A DNA stretch of 32,498 nucleotides from BS750m-G4 sp964472195 (GCA_964472195.1 CAYYJH010000027.1:1-32498); one strand, 5' to 3'. Shown: positions 1 to 7,609, numbered from the stretch's first letter. Program-made: numbers and translations. The notes: generated by a model not told the origin, from the letters alone.

Positions 1-141
1 AAGTTAGTGAATAACGAATTCAAAGCAGCAGGAAGATATTCTGTTGTCTTTGATGGTAGCAGGCTATCCAGCGGAGTTTATTTCTACAAGATAGAAGCAG
101 GTTCGTTCACTGATGTTAAGAGAATGGTATTAGTAAAATAA
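1..141 (+). CDS. C-terminal end of a T9SS-sorted secreted protein (partial)
   Basis: The window opens inside a reading frame that runs 46 codons to a TAA at 139-141. The visible end contains the SSGVYFYKIEAG pattern followed by a short basic/hydrophobic tail ending RMVLVK. This is the usual last part of a type A T9SS C-terminal sorting domain, which directs a protein through the type IX secretion system to the cell surface and is then removed. The catalytic or binding part lies outside the window, so its function cannot be given. A strong terminator follows 27 bases later. The same kind of tail closes the large gene at 28275-31709. Confidence 0.85.
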   Translation, partial: KLVNNEFKAAGRYSVVFDGSRLSSGVYFYKIEAGSFTDVKRMVLVK

Positions 142-168
142 AAATACTGCTCATTTATTTTTTCTTAT

Positions 169-203
169 CCCTGCTCAAACATTTGGGCAGGGATTTTTTA
201 TTT
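169..203 (+). terminator. Rho-independent terminator after the T9SS protein
   Basis: CCCTGCTCAAA at 169-179 pairs with TTTGGGCAGGG at 182-192 (11 pairs, one G-T), with a very tight loop, followed by a T-rich run (ATTTTTTATTT). It lies directly downstream of the stop codon at 141. Confidence 0.85.
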
Positions 204-305
204 AAAATACATAAACTCGATAAGTTTTAAAAAAAACTTCTTATCTAAATCTTCGTTGAATTCTGTGAAATTCGGAACTTGAAACGAGGATTTCTGAGTT
301 GGATG

Positions 306-329
306 AGTCTCTTTCGAGACTGATTTTTT
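306..329 (+). terminator. Second hairpin with T-run in an empty spacer
   Basis: AGTCTC (306-311) and GAGACT (316-321) form a perfect 6-bp stem with a TTTC loop, followed by GATTTTTT. It looks like a small intrinsic terminator, but the nearest upstream gene already has a stronger one about 110 bases earlier. It may be a backup terminator or the remains of a small transcription unit. The rest of 204-434 shows no gene that I can support. Confidence 0.4.
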
Positions 330-434
330 CGTGTTCTAAAATTGTAAATTCAAAAAGAAAATACACTAACTTTTTCGGAAAACTATACGTAACTTTAAAT
401 ATAAAAGTTAATATGTTAAATATCTATCTCACTT

Positions 435-1205
435 ATGAAAAGGAAATTCATTAAATATCTGATACTATTTCTCTATATCATACTCGTTTTCTATTGCCAG
501 TTCAATCCAAGATTGATTAATTGTCTGCTGATTGATTTTTCTGACATGGAAAAGATTACTTATAATGTATATGTATCAAAACAAACATCAAACAGTGACA
601 AAGAACATTTACTCTCTTTAATTAACGAATCAAAAAACAGGGTTGAAAATCTCTGGGGCAGCGTTGTTGCTGATCCTGTATTCGTAATTTGTAACTCACA
701 TGAAGATTATACAAAATTTGGAATGTATAAAGTTGACGGACTAACAGTTATATATCCTTTTGAAACATTCATTATTATCAGTCCCGATGGTATTAACGAA
801 AATATCATTAGTCACGAAATCTGTCATGCAGAACTGTATGAGAGGATTGGTTTTTTCGATGATGACGAAATTCCATTGTGGTTTCACGAAGGACTTGCAT
901 CTTTAGTATCTCATAATCAGAATAGTACATTTGAAAGCTTTAAAAGAATCTGGAATAAGCGTTCGAAACACGGAAAAGTTAAAATCAAGCTGAACGATAT
1001 AGCTTCATACGATGGTTTCTATGGAAGCCCTGCAATTCTCGATTTGCCATACTGGCGTGCTGCGTTAGAGGTTTCCCGGTGGTATGAAATCACTGGCAAG
1101 AAAGGCTTACTTGAATTGGTTACTTATTTCAAATCTAATAAGGATTTTAAATTATCATATAAAATGATAGAAGAAAAATACTCATTAAAAATCCCTGTAC
1201 ATTAG
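435..1205 (+). CDS. Membrane-anchored MA-type zinc metallopeptidase-like protein
   Basis: A 256-residue protein. Residues 1-20 are basic then strongly hydrophobic, so it is a signal anchor or an uncleaved membrane segment with the rest outside the inner membrane. The zinc site is visible: HEICH at 127-131 (HExxH), and WFHEGLA at 149-155, where E152 would be the third ligand of a gluzincin. This spacing and the FHEGLA motif match the peptidase MA-like family, whose members are mostly uncharacterised. The Cys inside HExxH is unusual but allowed. Substrate is unknown. The gene ends 49 bases before mtnA, but a promoter-like site lies between them, so a shared function should not be assumed. The start follows no clear Shine-Dalgarno site. 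Confidence 0.75.
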   Translation: MKRKFIKYLILFLYIILVFYCQFNPRLINCLLIDFSDMEKITYNVYVSKQTSNSDKEHLLSLINESKNRVENLWGSVVADPVFVICNSHEDYTKFGMYKVDGLTVIYPFETFIIISPDGINENIISHEICHAELYERIGFFDDDEIPLWFHEGLASLVSHNQNSTFESFKRIWNKRSKHGKVKIKLNDIASYDGFYGSPAILDLPYWRAALEVSRWYEITGKKGLLELVTYFKSNKDFKLSYKMIEEKYSLKIPVH

Positions 1206-1219
1206 TAATATAATCCTCC

Positions 1220-1250
1220 TTTAAAATAACAACCTTTTCTCGTAAGTTTG
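1220..1250 (+). promoter_or_regulatory. Candidate Bacteroidota-type promoter for mtnA, possibly leaderless
   Basis: TAAGTTTG at 1243-1250 matches the Bacteroidota -7 element TAnnTTTG exactly. Exactly 19 bases upstream, TTTA at 1220-1223 matches the -33 TTTG in three of four positions. The -7 element ends four bases before the mtnA ATG at 1255, so transcription would start at or very near the start codon. No Shine-Dalgarno site is present, which fits a leaderless message. This is a motif match only. Confidence 0.4.
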
Positions 1251-1254
1251 CGGT

Positions 1255-2370
1255 ATGTTAGTAAACGGCAAGCATTATCGTTCAATTTGGTTAAAAGATA
1301 ACGACAAAAAAGTCATACAGACAATAGACCAATCGAAGCTTCCTCATTACTTTGAGATTATCGATCTAAAAACTTCCGATGATGTCATTCATGCTATTAA
1401 AGAAATGACGTTACGGGGGGCTCCTCTCATTGGAGTCGTTGCATCTTACGGGATTTATCTCGCCGCAATAGAAGCCAAAAATAAAACTAATGACATCATA
1501 GCGTTTGAGAAATTTGTAAATGCAAAAGCAGATTTATTAAAATCTACAAGACCAACTGCTGTTAATTTGTTCTGGGGAATCGATAATACTCTTAAGGAAA
1601 TCTCCAAATACAACACGATGGAAGAAAAGATAGATGCTGCTTTCAATTTTGCTAATAAATTAGCAAACGACGATATTAAATCATGTAAAAAGATTGGTGA
1701 GTATGGAGTAAAAATTATCGAAGATATTAAAACATCTAAGAACTGTGATGCTGTCAACATTCTTACACATTGTAATGCAGGTTGGCTTGCTTGCATAGAC
1801 TACGGAACCGCAACTTCTCCAATTTACACTGCTCATAAAAAAGGGATTAATGTACATGTCTGGATTGAAGAAACAAGACCGAGAAATCAGGGAGCAAGCC
1901 TTACAGCTTGGGAGCTTGGACAGGAAGGGATTCCCCATACAATCGTAACTGATAATGCGGGCGGATACGTTATGCAGAAAGGTCTTGTTGATCTGGTTAT
2001 AGTAGGTTCCGACAGAACAACCTGCACAGGTGATGTTTGCAACAAGGTTGGAACATACAAAACAGCTCTCGCTGCAAAAGACAATAACATCCCGTTTTAT
2101 GCAGCATTGCCATCTTCCTCTATTGACTGGGATTTAAAAGATGGAGTGAAGGAAATTCCTATTGAAGAAAGGGATGCTAAAGAAGTAAAATTTATTCAGG
2201 GCAAATATAAAGATGAAATTGTAAAGGTTCTGTTAACACCAGAGGAAAGCCCCGCAAAGAATTTCGGATTCGATGTTACACCGTCAAGGCTTGTTACAGG
2301 AATTATCACGGAGAAAGGAATTTGCAAAGCAAATGAGAAAAGTATAAGAGAATTATTTCCAGAAAAGTAA
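1255..2370 (+). CDS. mtnA: S-methyl-5-thioribose-1-phosphate isomerase (MtnA)
   Basis: A 371-residue protein of normal length for MtnA, an eIF2B-like sugar-phosphate isomerase that turns 5-methylthioribose-1-phosphate into 5-methylthioribulose-1-phosphate in the cytoplasm. Some MtnA proteins also act on 5-deoxyribose-1-phosphate. Visible signatures are RGAPLIG (54-60), the catalytic cysteine C173 in THCNAGW, and the catalytic aspartate D253 in GSDRTTCTGDVCNKVGTY. All key residues are intact. It is followed after 37 bases by an LsrF-type aldolase and then a dehydrogenase. No mtnB/C/D/E genes of the ordinary methionine salvage route, and no mtnP/mtnN/mtnK, lie in the window. The identification is firm; the exact substrate in this organism is open. 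Confidence 0.95.
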   Translation: MLVNGKHYRSIWLKDNDKKVIQTIDQSKLPHYFEIIDLKTSDDVIHAIKEMTLRGAPLIGVVASYGIYLAAIEAKNKTNDIIAFEKFVNAKADLLKSTRPTAVNLFWGIDNTLKEISKYNTMEEKIDAAFNFANKLANDDIKSCKKIGEYGVKIIEDIKTSKNCDAVNILTHCNAGWLACIDYGTATSPIYTAHKKGINVHVWIEETRPRNQGASLTAWELGQEGIPHTIVTDNAGGYVMQKGLVDLVIVGSDRTTCTGDVCNKVGTYKTALAAKDNNIPFYAALPSSSIDWDLKDGVKEIPIEERDAKEVKFIQGKYKDEIVKVLLTPEESPAKNFGFDVTPSRLVTGIITEKGICKANEKSIRELFPEK

Positions 2371-2407
2371 ATTATTATATTTCATAAATCAAACATATAA
2401 ATTTAAA

Positions 2408-3256
2408 ATGAACTTCGGACAATTAAGCTGGGGCAAAACAAACAGGCTGGCTCAAATATTCAGACCTAACAAAAATGGCAAGCACCATACAGTTATGCTT
2501 GCTGTTGACCACCCGTATTTTTATGGACCAACTACAGGGTTGATCGATCCTAGAAAAACAATTCTTCCAATTGTACCTTACGCTGATGCAATCAGTCCGG
2601 CAAAAGGGACACTGGAATATTGTCTGGATCCTTTAATCCCGACTCCTTTAATATTAAGAGTAACAGGCGGTAACAGTATATTAAGACGGCAGGAACTATC
2701 TGATGAACATATAATAACTTCAATAGAAGAAGCACTTAAATTAAATGCCGTAGGAGTATCAGTATCTGTGTACATCGATACGGAACACCAGTCTCAAACT
2801 CTTAAAAACCTGGGAAAACTTGCTAACGAAGCCGGGAAGTATGGTCTCCTTGTATTAGGTATTACAGCAGTTGGAGCAAAGTTAGAAGAAAAAGTTAAAG
2901 GAGAAGGAGGAAAAGGTAATGAAGACTTTGACCCCGGGAAATATTTTGCACACGCTGGTAGAATTATACAGGAAAATGGAGCTAACATTGTAAAGACATA
3001 TTTCTGCGAGAATTTTGAACAGGTTAGAGAAGGAATCCAGGTTCCAATTGTAATAGCAGGAGGCAAGAAAATTCCTGAAAAAGATGCACTCGAATTCACA
3101 TTCAAAGCTATACAGGCTGGTGTTGAAGGTGTTGACATGGGTAGAAATATTTTTCAGGCAGATAATCCTGTAGCGATGATACAGGCTGTTAAGTCAATCG
3201 TACACGAGGAAAAAACAGCAGGAGAAGCGTTCAAGATTTATAATGAACAAAAATAA
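2408..3256 (+). CDS. LsrF-family class I (Schiff-base) aldolase/thiolase
   Basis: A 282-residue DeoC/FbaB-type TIM-barrel protein that follows E. coli LsrF along most of its length from recall: LSWGKTNRLAQIF (6-18), AVDHPYFYGPTTGL (32-45), VKTYF with the predicted Schiff-base lysine K196, and the phosphate-binding VIAGGKK (215-221) and DMGRNIFQ (243-250). LsrF acts on phosphorylated autoinducer-2. Relatives include archaeal class I fructose-bisphosphate aldolases and the aldolases of archaeal aromatic amino acid synthesis. About 20 extra residues (158-178, Gly/Lys/Glu-rich) separate it from E. coli LsrF. No other lsr genes are near. It sits between mtnA and a dehydrogenase (6-base gap), so I infer cleavage of a 5-substituted ribulose-1-phosphate to DHAP and an aldehyde. 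Family certain, substrate inferred. Confidence 0.85.
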   Translation: MNFGQLSWGKTNRLAQIFRPNKNGKHHTVMLAVDHPYFYGPTTGLIDPRKTILPIVPYADAISPAKGTLEYCLDPLIPTPLILRVTGGNSILRRQELSDEHIITSIEEALKLNAVGVSVSVYIDTEHQSQTLKNLGKLANEAGKYGLLVLGITAVGAKLEEKVKGEGGKGNEDFDPGKYFAHAGRIIQENGANIVKTYFCENFEQVREGIQVPIVIAGGKKIPEKDALEFTFKAIQAGVEGVDMGRNIFQADNPVAMIQAVKSIVHEEKTAGEAFKIYNEQK

Positions 3257-3262
3257 TAGACG

Positions 3263-4291
3263 ATGAAAGTCGGGATGTATTACAATAACAGGGATGTTCG
3301 CGTTGAAGAAATGCCTATTCCTAACATTGGTGACAGAGACATACTTATAAAAGTAAATGTTTGTGGAATCTGTGGAAGTGATATACTTGAATGGTACCGT
3401 ATAAAGAAAGCTCCGTTGGTTTTGGGGCATGAACTATCAGGTGAAGTTATTCAGGTTGGGAAAGATATCAAAAAATTCAAACCGGGAGACAGGGTATTTT
3501 CTACGCATCATGTACCGTGTAATGAGTGCTGTTACTGCTTAACAGGTCATGAGACTGCCTGTAAAACATTTCAAACTAAAAACAACTTCGAGCCGGGCGG
3601 CTTTTCCGAATATTTGAAAGTATCAGGAAAAAGCGTTAACACAGGGACTTTACTAATACCTGATGAAGTAACATTTGAAGAAGCCTCATTTACAGAGCCA
3701 CTTGGTACTGTTGTCAGAGGATTAAGAAGAATAGGATTGAAACCCGGAGACAGCATGCTTGTTCTTGGAGCTGGTATTGCAGGTACATTAATGATAAAAT
3801 CAGGTAAAGTTTTTAGGGCTGGAAGAATTATTGCAACAGATATAAACAATATCAGATTGGAAAGTGCAAAGAAATTCGGAGCAGAAAACGTTTTTAATGC
3901 AAGTGAAGATATTCCCAAAGTTATAAAAGAAGTAAATAACGGCAGACTTGCCGATAAAGTCGTGATCTGTACAGGAGCATTAACAGCTGTCAGACAAGCC
4001 TTAAAATCAGTAGATAAGGGCGGGACAGTTATGTTCTTCGCCGTTCCAACACCTGATGAAACAGTTGACATAGATTTTAATCCTTACTGGAGAAATGATA
4101 TTAGCTTTATAACAAGTTACGGAGCAGCGCTTCAAGATAATCAGAAAGCATTAGAACTTATAAGTACAGGAAAAATAAACGTGAAAGATATGATAACACA
4201 CCGCTTGAGTCTTGACGAAATAGGAAAAGGATTTGAATTAGCAAGTCGAGGTGAAGGATTGAAAATACTGATTAAACCTGATAAGAATTAA
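3263..4291 (+). CDS. Zinc-dependent medium-chain alcohol/polyol dehydrogenase
   Basis: A 342-residue MDR oxidoreductase of the sorbitol/threonine dehydrogenase branch. The catalytic zinc site is complete: C37 in CGICGSD, H56-E57 in GHELSGE, and E145 in TEPLG. The structural zinc site has four cysteines (C86, C89, C92, C100). The NAD(P)-binding Rossmann motif is GAGIAG (169-174). It starts six bases after the aldolase stop, so the two are surely co-transcribed. A natural job would be reducing the aldehyde released by the aldolase (methylthioacetaldehyde or lactaldehyde) to the alcohol, as in the known DHAP shunt. That role is inferred from position; sugar-alcohol oxidation is the alternative. 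A terminator follows. Confidence 0.85.
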   Translation: MKVGMYYNNRDVRVEEMPIPNIGDRDILIKVNVCGICGSDILEWYRIKKAPLVLGHELSGEVIQVGKDIKKFKPGDRVFSTHHVPCNECCYCLTGHETACKTFQTKNNFEPGGFSEYLKVSGKSVNTGTLLIPDEVTFEEASFTEPLGTVVRGLRRIGLKPGDSMLVLGAGIAGTLMIKSGKVFRAGRIIATDINNIRLESAKKFGAENVFNASEDIPKVIKEVNNGRLADKVVICTGALTAVRQALKSVDKGGTVMFFAVPTPDETVDIDFNPYWRNDISFITSYGAALQDNQKALELISTGKINVKDMITHRLSLDEIGKGFELASRGEGLKILIKPDKN

Positions 4292-4318
4292 TAAAACATA
4301 TAAATTCGATTTATAAAA

Positions 4319-4362
4319 TAGAAAAGGAATCCTGAATATTTATTTCAGAATTCCTATTTCTA
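4319..4362. terminator. Bidirectional terminator between convergent genes
   Basis: A long imperfect hairpin. TAGAAA (4319-4324), AGGAAT (4325-4330) and CTGA (4332-4335) pair with TCAG (4345-4348), ATTCCT (4350-4355) and TTTCTA (4357-4362), with one internal mismatch and one bulge. The stem carries A-rich and T-rich flanks, so it can work on both strands. It lies between the dehydrogenase (+, ends 4291) and the aminotransferase (-, ends 4401). Confidence 0.75.
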
Positions 4363-4400
4363 TAATACGATAAATTATAATCTTTTATAGGAATTGGGAA

Positions 4401-5555
4401 TTACAAAACTTCTTTTATCCTTTTTATAGCTTCTTTAATATTCTCCTGTGAGTTTGCATAGGAAAATCTTAAATACCCTTCTCCATAATCACCAAAAGCT
4501 GTTCCGGATAAAGCTGCAACGTTTGCTTTATATAAGATATGATCATTCAATTCTCTCGATGTGTAACCTGTCTTTGTAATGTTTGGAAACGCATAAAATG
4601 CACCCTGCGGTTCAATACATGAAAATCCTTTAAGAGAATTAAGACCTTCAACAATGACATCCCTTCTTGCCAGGAACTCCTTTTTCATTGAATCTACTGC
4701 ATCCTGGGGTCCCTCGAGAGCTTCGATACAAGCTTTCTGAACGAATGCATTCGTGCATGAATTGCTATTAACCATGAGTCTTGAAATCTTTGGAGCAAGT
4801 TCTTTATTCATTACACCATAACCTATTCTCCAACCAGTCATTGCATAATATTTCGAAAATCCGTCCAGAATAATAGTCCGGTCTTTAAAACCATCGATTT
4901 GAGTGATACTGAAATGTTCGCCTGAAAAAACAAACCTGCTATAAATTTCATCACTAAGAACAATTATATCTTTATCTCTAATTATTTCAGCAATCTTTTC
5001 AATATCTTCTCTAGGTAAAATTCCTCCTGTTGGGTTCTGTGGAGAATTAATAATCAACAATCTTGTTTTGTCTGTAATAAGTTCTTTCAAATCATTCACA
5101 TCAAATGAAAAATCTCTTTCCTCTTTAAGCTGAATCGGGACTGCCTTTCCTCCGACAAATTCTATCATGGATTCGTATATAGGAAATCCCGGATTAGGAT
5201 ATATCACTTCATCACCTTCATCTACGAGAGTTAATATTGAAAAGAACATTATAGGTTTACCACCCGGAGTAACAACGACCTCATCTGGATGAAAATCAAC
5301 ACCTCTGGTCTTGCTCATATATTTTGCAATTGATGTTCTTAACTCAATAATACCATTCGACGGTGTATAATGTGTATCCCCTGCATTTATAGATCGAATT
5401 GCAGCATCACATATATTTTTAGGTGTGGAAAAGTCAGGCTCGCCAATTTCAAGATGAATGATATTTTTACCTTCTGCCTCTAATTGCTTGGCTTTAGCAA
5501 GGACTTCGAATGCAGTCTCAGTACCAAGCCTCGACATTCTCTCTGCAAATCTCAT
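4401..5555 (-). CDS. PLP-dependent class I/II aminotransferase (aspartate aminotransferase-like)
   Basis: A 384-residue fold-type I aminotransferase. Visible features are NPTGG with N174, SDEIYSRF with D202 and Y205 (cofactor ring contacts), and GFSKYYAMTGWRIGY with the Schiff-base lysine K235 and phosphate-binding R243. A C-terminal LRFSYA arginine should bind the substrate carboxylate. TPGGKP near 96-101 is the cofactor-phosphate loop and is typical of the AspC-like Iγ group rather than enteric AspC. Exact substrate (aspartate, alanine, aromatic or methionine keto acid) cannot be read from the sequence. It is a single gene on the minus strand between a terminator and tRNA-Val. A link to the neighbouring mtnA set through methionine is possible but unsupported. 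Confidence 0.9.
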   Translation of the reverse strand: MRFAERMSRLGTETAFEVLAKAKQLEAEGKNIIHLEIGEPDFSTPKNICDAAIRSINAGDTHYTPSNGIIELRTSIAKYMSKTRGVDFHPDEVVVTPGGKPIMFFSILTLVDEGDEVIYPNPGFPIYESMIEFVGGKAVPIQLKEERDFSFDVNDLKELITDKTRLLIINSPQNPTGGILPREDIEKIAEIIRDKDIIVLSDEIYSRFVFSGEHFSITQIDGFKDRTIILDGFSKYYAMTGWRIGYGVMNKELAPKISRLMVNSNSCTNAFVQKACIEALEGPQDAVDSMKKEFLARRDVIVEGLNSLKGFSCIEPQGAFYAFPNITKTGYTSRELNDHILYKANVAALSGTAFGDYGEGYLRFSYANSQENIKEAIKRIKEVL

Positions 5556-5714
5556 ATTTACATGTTTAAGATTTTCTAAAAAATGATTTTATTAGGATTA
5601 CAATGATATTCAATTTATTAAACAATTTTAAGTCAAATATTCAAAATTTTAATGTCTATTTGAAGGATTTAATTCAATAAAAGTGGGTTAACATGCACAC
5701 TAGAAAAGGGGTTG

Positions 5715-5788
5715 TGGGCGATAAGGGATTCGAACCTCTGACCCCCTCGGTGTAAACGAGGTGCTCTAACCAGCTGAGCTAATCGCCC
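5715..5788 (-). tRNA. tRNA-Val (anticodon UAC)
   Basis: On the minus strand a full 74-nt cloverleaf is present: acceptor GGGCGAT/ATCGCCC (perfect 7 bp), D-arm GCTC/GAGC, anticodon stem CCTCG/CGAGG around the loop TTTACAC with anticodon TAC, a 5-nt variable loop, and T-loop TTCGAAT. The discriminator is A and CCA is not encoded (ACAAC follows), so CCA must be added afterwards. The T-stem has one A-C mismatch (51-63) and one G-T pair (50-64). Confidence 0.95.
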
Positions 5789-5803
5789 AAATTTTAATAG
5801 ATT

Positions 5804-5835
5804 CAAAAATAGATTTTTATAATTCAAATTTCAAA
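5804..5835 (-). promoter_or_regulatory. Bacteroidota-type promoter of tRNA-Val
   Basis: Read on the minus strand, TTTG (5835-5832), 20 bases, then TATTTTTG (5811-5804), an exact TAnnTTTG -7 element. The -7 element ends 15 bases before the mature tRNA 5' end, leaving a short leader of about 10 bases. This is the best promoter match in the window and supports a Bacteroidota-like primary sigma factor. Confidence 0.6.
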
Positions 5836-5875
5836 CCACAAAATAGATGAACCTTTTTTAAAATAATAATTATGA

Positions 5876-5905
5876 TTTGTACTCTTTACTTTTTCTATTA
5901 CTTTG
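5876..5905 (+). promoter_or_regulatory. Candidate promoter of the lipoprotein gene
   Basis: TTTG (5876-5879), 18 bases, then TTACTTTG (5898-5905), one mismatch from TAnnTTTG. A start near 5911 would give a leader of about 65 bases before the ATG at 5976. It is divergent from the tRNA-Val promoter 40 bases away. Confidence 0.35.
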
Positions 5906-5975
5906 TATATTTTTTCTATAAATAGTATATTGAAAAAATCGAAAACATCATAAAACTAAAGGAGTAAATGTCTTA

Positions 5976-7007
5976 ATGTTTAAAAAATCAAGCATTATAT
6001 ATCTGTTTTCCGTATTAATTATTGTATTCTTAGCTTTTCAAAGTTGCAACGATAAAGACAAAGAAACTAACAATAACTCTAAAGGAAATGCTGATCTTAT
6101 CATCAAGGACGATAAAGGAGAAAAAGTAAATTTAAAACTAAGACCTGAAGTCGGAGATACACTCAGGTATAAAATGATAGCAAATACATTGTCTGATGAA
6201 AAAAGTCCTGCAACCAAAGATCAGGATTTACATACAGAACAGTTAATGACTTATTATTATACGCAGGAAGTTGCAGAAATTAGTGAAGCGGGTGTGATAA
6301 CATATAAAATGAAATATGACAGCATAAGAATAGAATCCAAAGTTTCTGCAAAGGATTCAACAATTTCCGAAGTTTATAATTCAAATGTTGAAGACTCTAT
6401 TCATGCACTACCCGATTTCATTCAGTACAATGCACTTATTGGAGAATATTTCAAACTCAGAGTATCAGATTTAGGTGAAGTATATGATGTTTATGAACTG
6501 GAAAACATTCATGAAAAAATATTTAAATCATTAGGTGACACATTGACACCGCAGGAAAAAGCAACTATAAAAGAGTCAATGGGATCAGATGCACTAAAGA
6601 GTATAATACAAAACCAATATCAAAAATTTCCTGAACACGAAGTATATAAAGACTCAAGCTGGACGTTTACGAGTGAAACGAGTCTCCTCATATTCCCAAT
6701 TAAAAATCTACTAAGTTATAAATTACTGGATATAAAAGAGGAAGACGGTAACTATATTCTTACAATAGATGCAGCCCTGGGAATTGAATTTATCAGCAAA
6801 GAACAAAAGGAAAAAGATCTTACTATAAAACTTACTAATTCAAACACGGGTGGTAAAGGCACAGTGTTCTTTAACCTTTCACGAGGTTGCATAGCGAAAA
6901 AAGAAACCAGCACAAATATTGAATTGGATATGAAATTATCTGCTCAAGGTCAGAGTGCAAATTCATTACAAAAGCTAACGACTTCATTGACTGTTGAATT
7001 GCTTTAG
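5976..7007 (+). CDS. Predicted lipoprotein of unknown function (DUF6263-like)
   Basis: A 343-residue protein with a basic then hydrophobic signal peptide and a lipobox-like FQSC at 21-24, so C24 is the predicted lipidated residue. After a low-complexity Asp/Asn/Lys linker (25-45) comes a β-rich domain with alternating charged and hydrophobic strands and no catalytic motif that I can see. The pattern LRPEVGDTLRYKM near its start resembles Bacteroidota DUF6263 lipoproteins; this is recall, not a search. AGGAG at 5960-5964 lies 11 bases before the chosen ATG. A two-codon frame ATG-TCT-TAA (5968-5976) shares its last A with the start codon, so termination there could feed into this start. It appears to be a single-gene unit. 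Confidence 0.7.
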   Translation: MFKKSSIIYLFSVLIIVFLAFQSCNDKDKETNNNSKGNADLIIKDDKGEKVNLKLRPEVGDTLRYKMIANTLSDEKSPATKDQDLHTEQLMTYYYTQEVAEISEAGVITYKMKYDSIRIESKVSAKDSTISEVYNSNVEDSIHALPDFIQYNALIGEYFKLRVSDLGEVYDVYELENIHEKIFKSLGDTLTPQEKATIKESMGSDALKSIIQNQYQKFPEHEVYKDSSWTFTSETSLLIFPIKNLLSYKLLDIKEEDGNYILTIDAALGIEFISKEQKEKDLTIKLTNSNTGGKGTVFFNLSRGCIAKKETSTNIELDMKLSAQGQSANSLQKLTTSLTVELL

Positions 7008-7057
7008 ATAGAAAGAACAAATGCAATAATATATTTATAAAATAATGTCATAACGAC

Positions 7058-7609
7058 ATGAAAGATGTTATTGTCATAGGTCAACTGCTTGTCCAGCATT
7101 ATCTTTCTTTTTTAAAAGATAAAACTACAGGTAAAATAAATTATAAATATTCTCTAGAAAAGATATCATATTAAATCGCAAGCTATATTTATTAGACTTT
7201 AAGTATGGAAGATATTAAGATTAGTACTCCACTTATACGATGCAAAGGTGAAAAGGCTAAAGTTGAAGTTGTAATATTACCTGTTTGACAAGCTGGATTA
7301 AGTTTTATAAAAGGATTCGTAAACCAATTACTATCAGCTATGATTGAGCACATCGGATTGTTTAGAGATGAGAAAACTCTGAACCAATGTACTATTACTT
7401 AATTTTCCTGAAATTGGTAAAAAGAAATTCATAAAGGTTCATTAGATATACTTGTATCACTGCTTTGTGAGCACGAAGGAATTAATGCTATGAAAAAAAG
7501 GTTTAATATTAATAAAAGGAAAGATGTTAAAATATTATCATACGGAATAGATGCAAAATTAATAAGAGATGAATTCAATGAACAGGGAATCGTAGGTGCA
7601 GGTAACTGA
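7058..7609 (+). pseudogene. Possible decayed gene: broken small reading frames in a 709-base gap
   Basis: Between 7008 and 7716 there is no long frame, but the plus strand holds several short frames with protein-like composition. These are 7058-7174 (38 residues, MKDVIVIGQLL...), a 27-codon frame near 7205 containing STPLIRCKGEKAKVEVVILP, a stretch after 7288 containing IKGFVNQLLSAMIEHIGLFRDE, and an open run 7421-7609 ending GIVGAGN. They lie in order and are split by stops and frame changes, as expected of a gene lost by mutation. I could not name the parent family, and AT-rich noise is a real alternative. A weak 5-bp hairpin (ATGTC/GACAT) lies at 7045-7059. Confidence 0.3.

Noticed and set aside
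3571..4071. 166-residue minus-strand frame opposite the dehydrogenase
   Set aside because: Lies wholly within a gene with intact zinc and NAD sites; Ser/Pro/Leu-rich shadow translation.
7045..7059. ATGTC/GACAT hairpin as the lipoprotein terminator
   Set aside because: Only 5 bp, AT-rich and without a following T-run.
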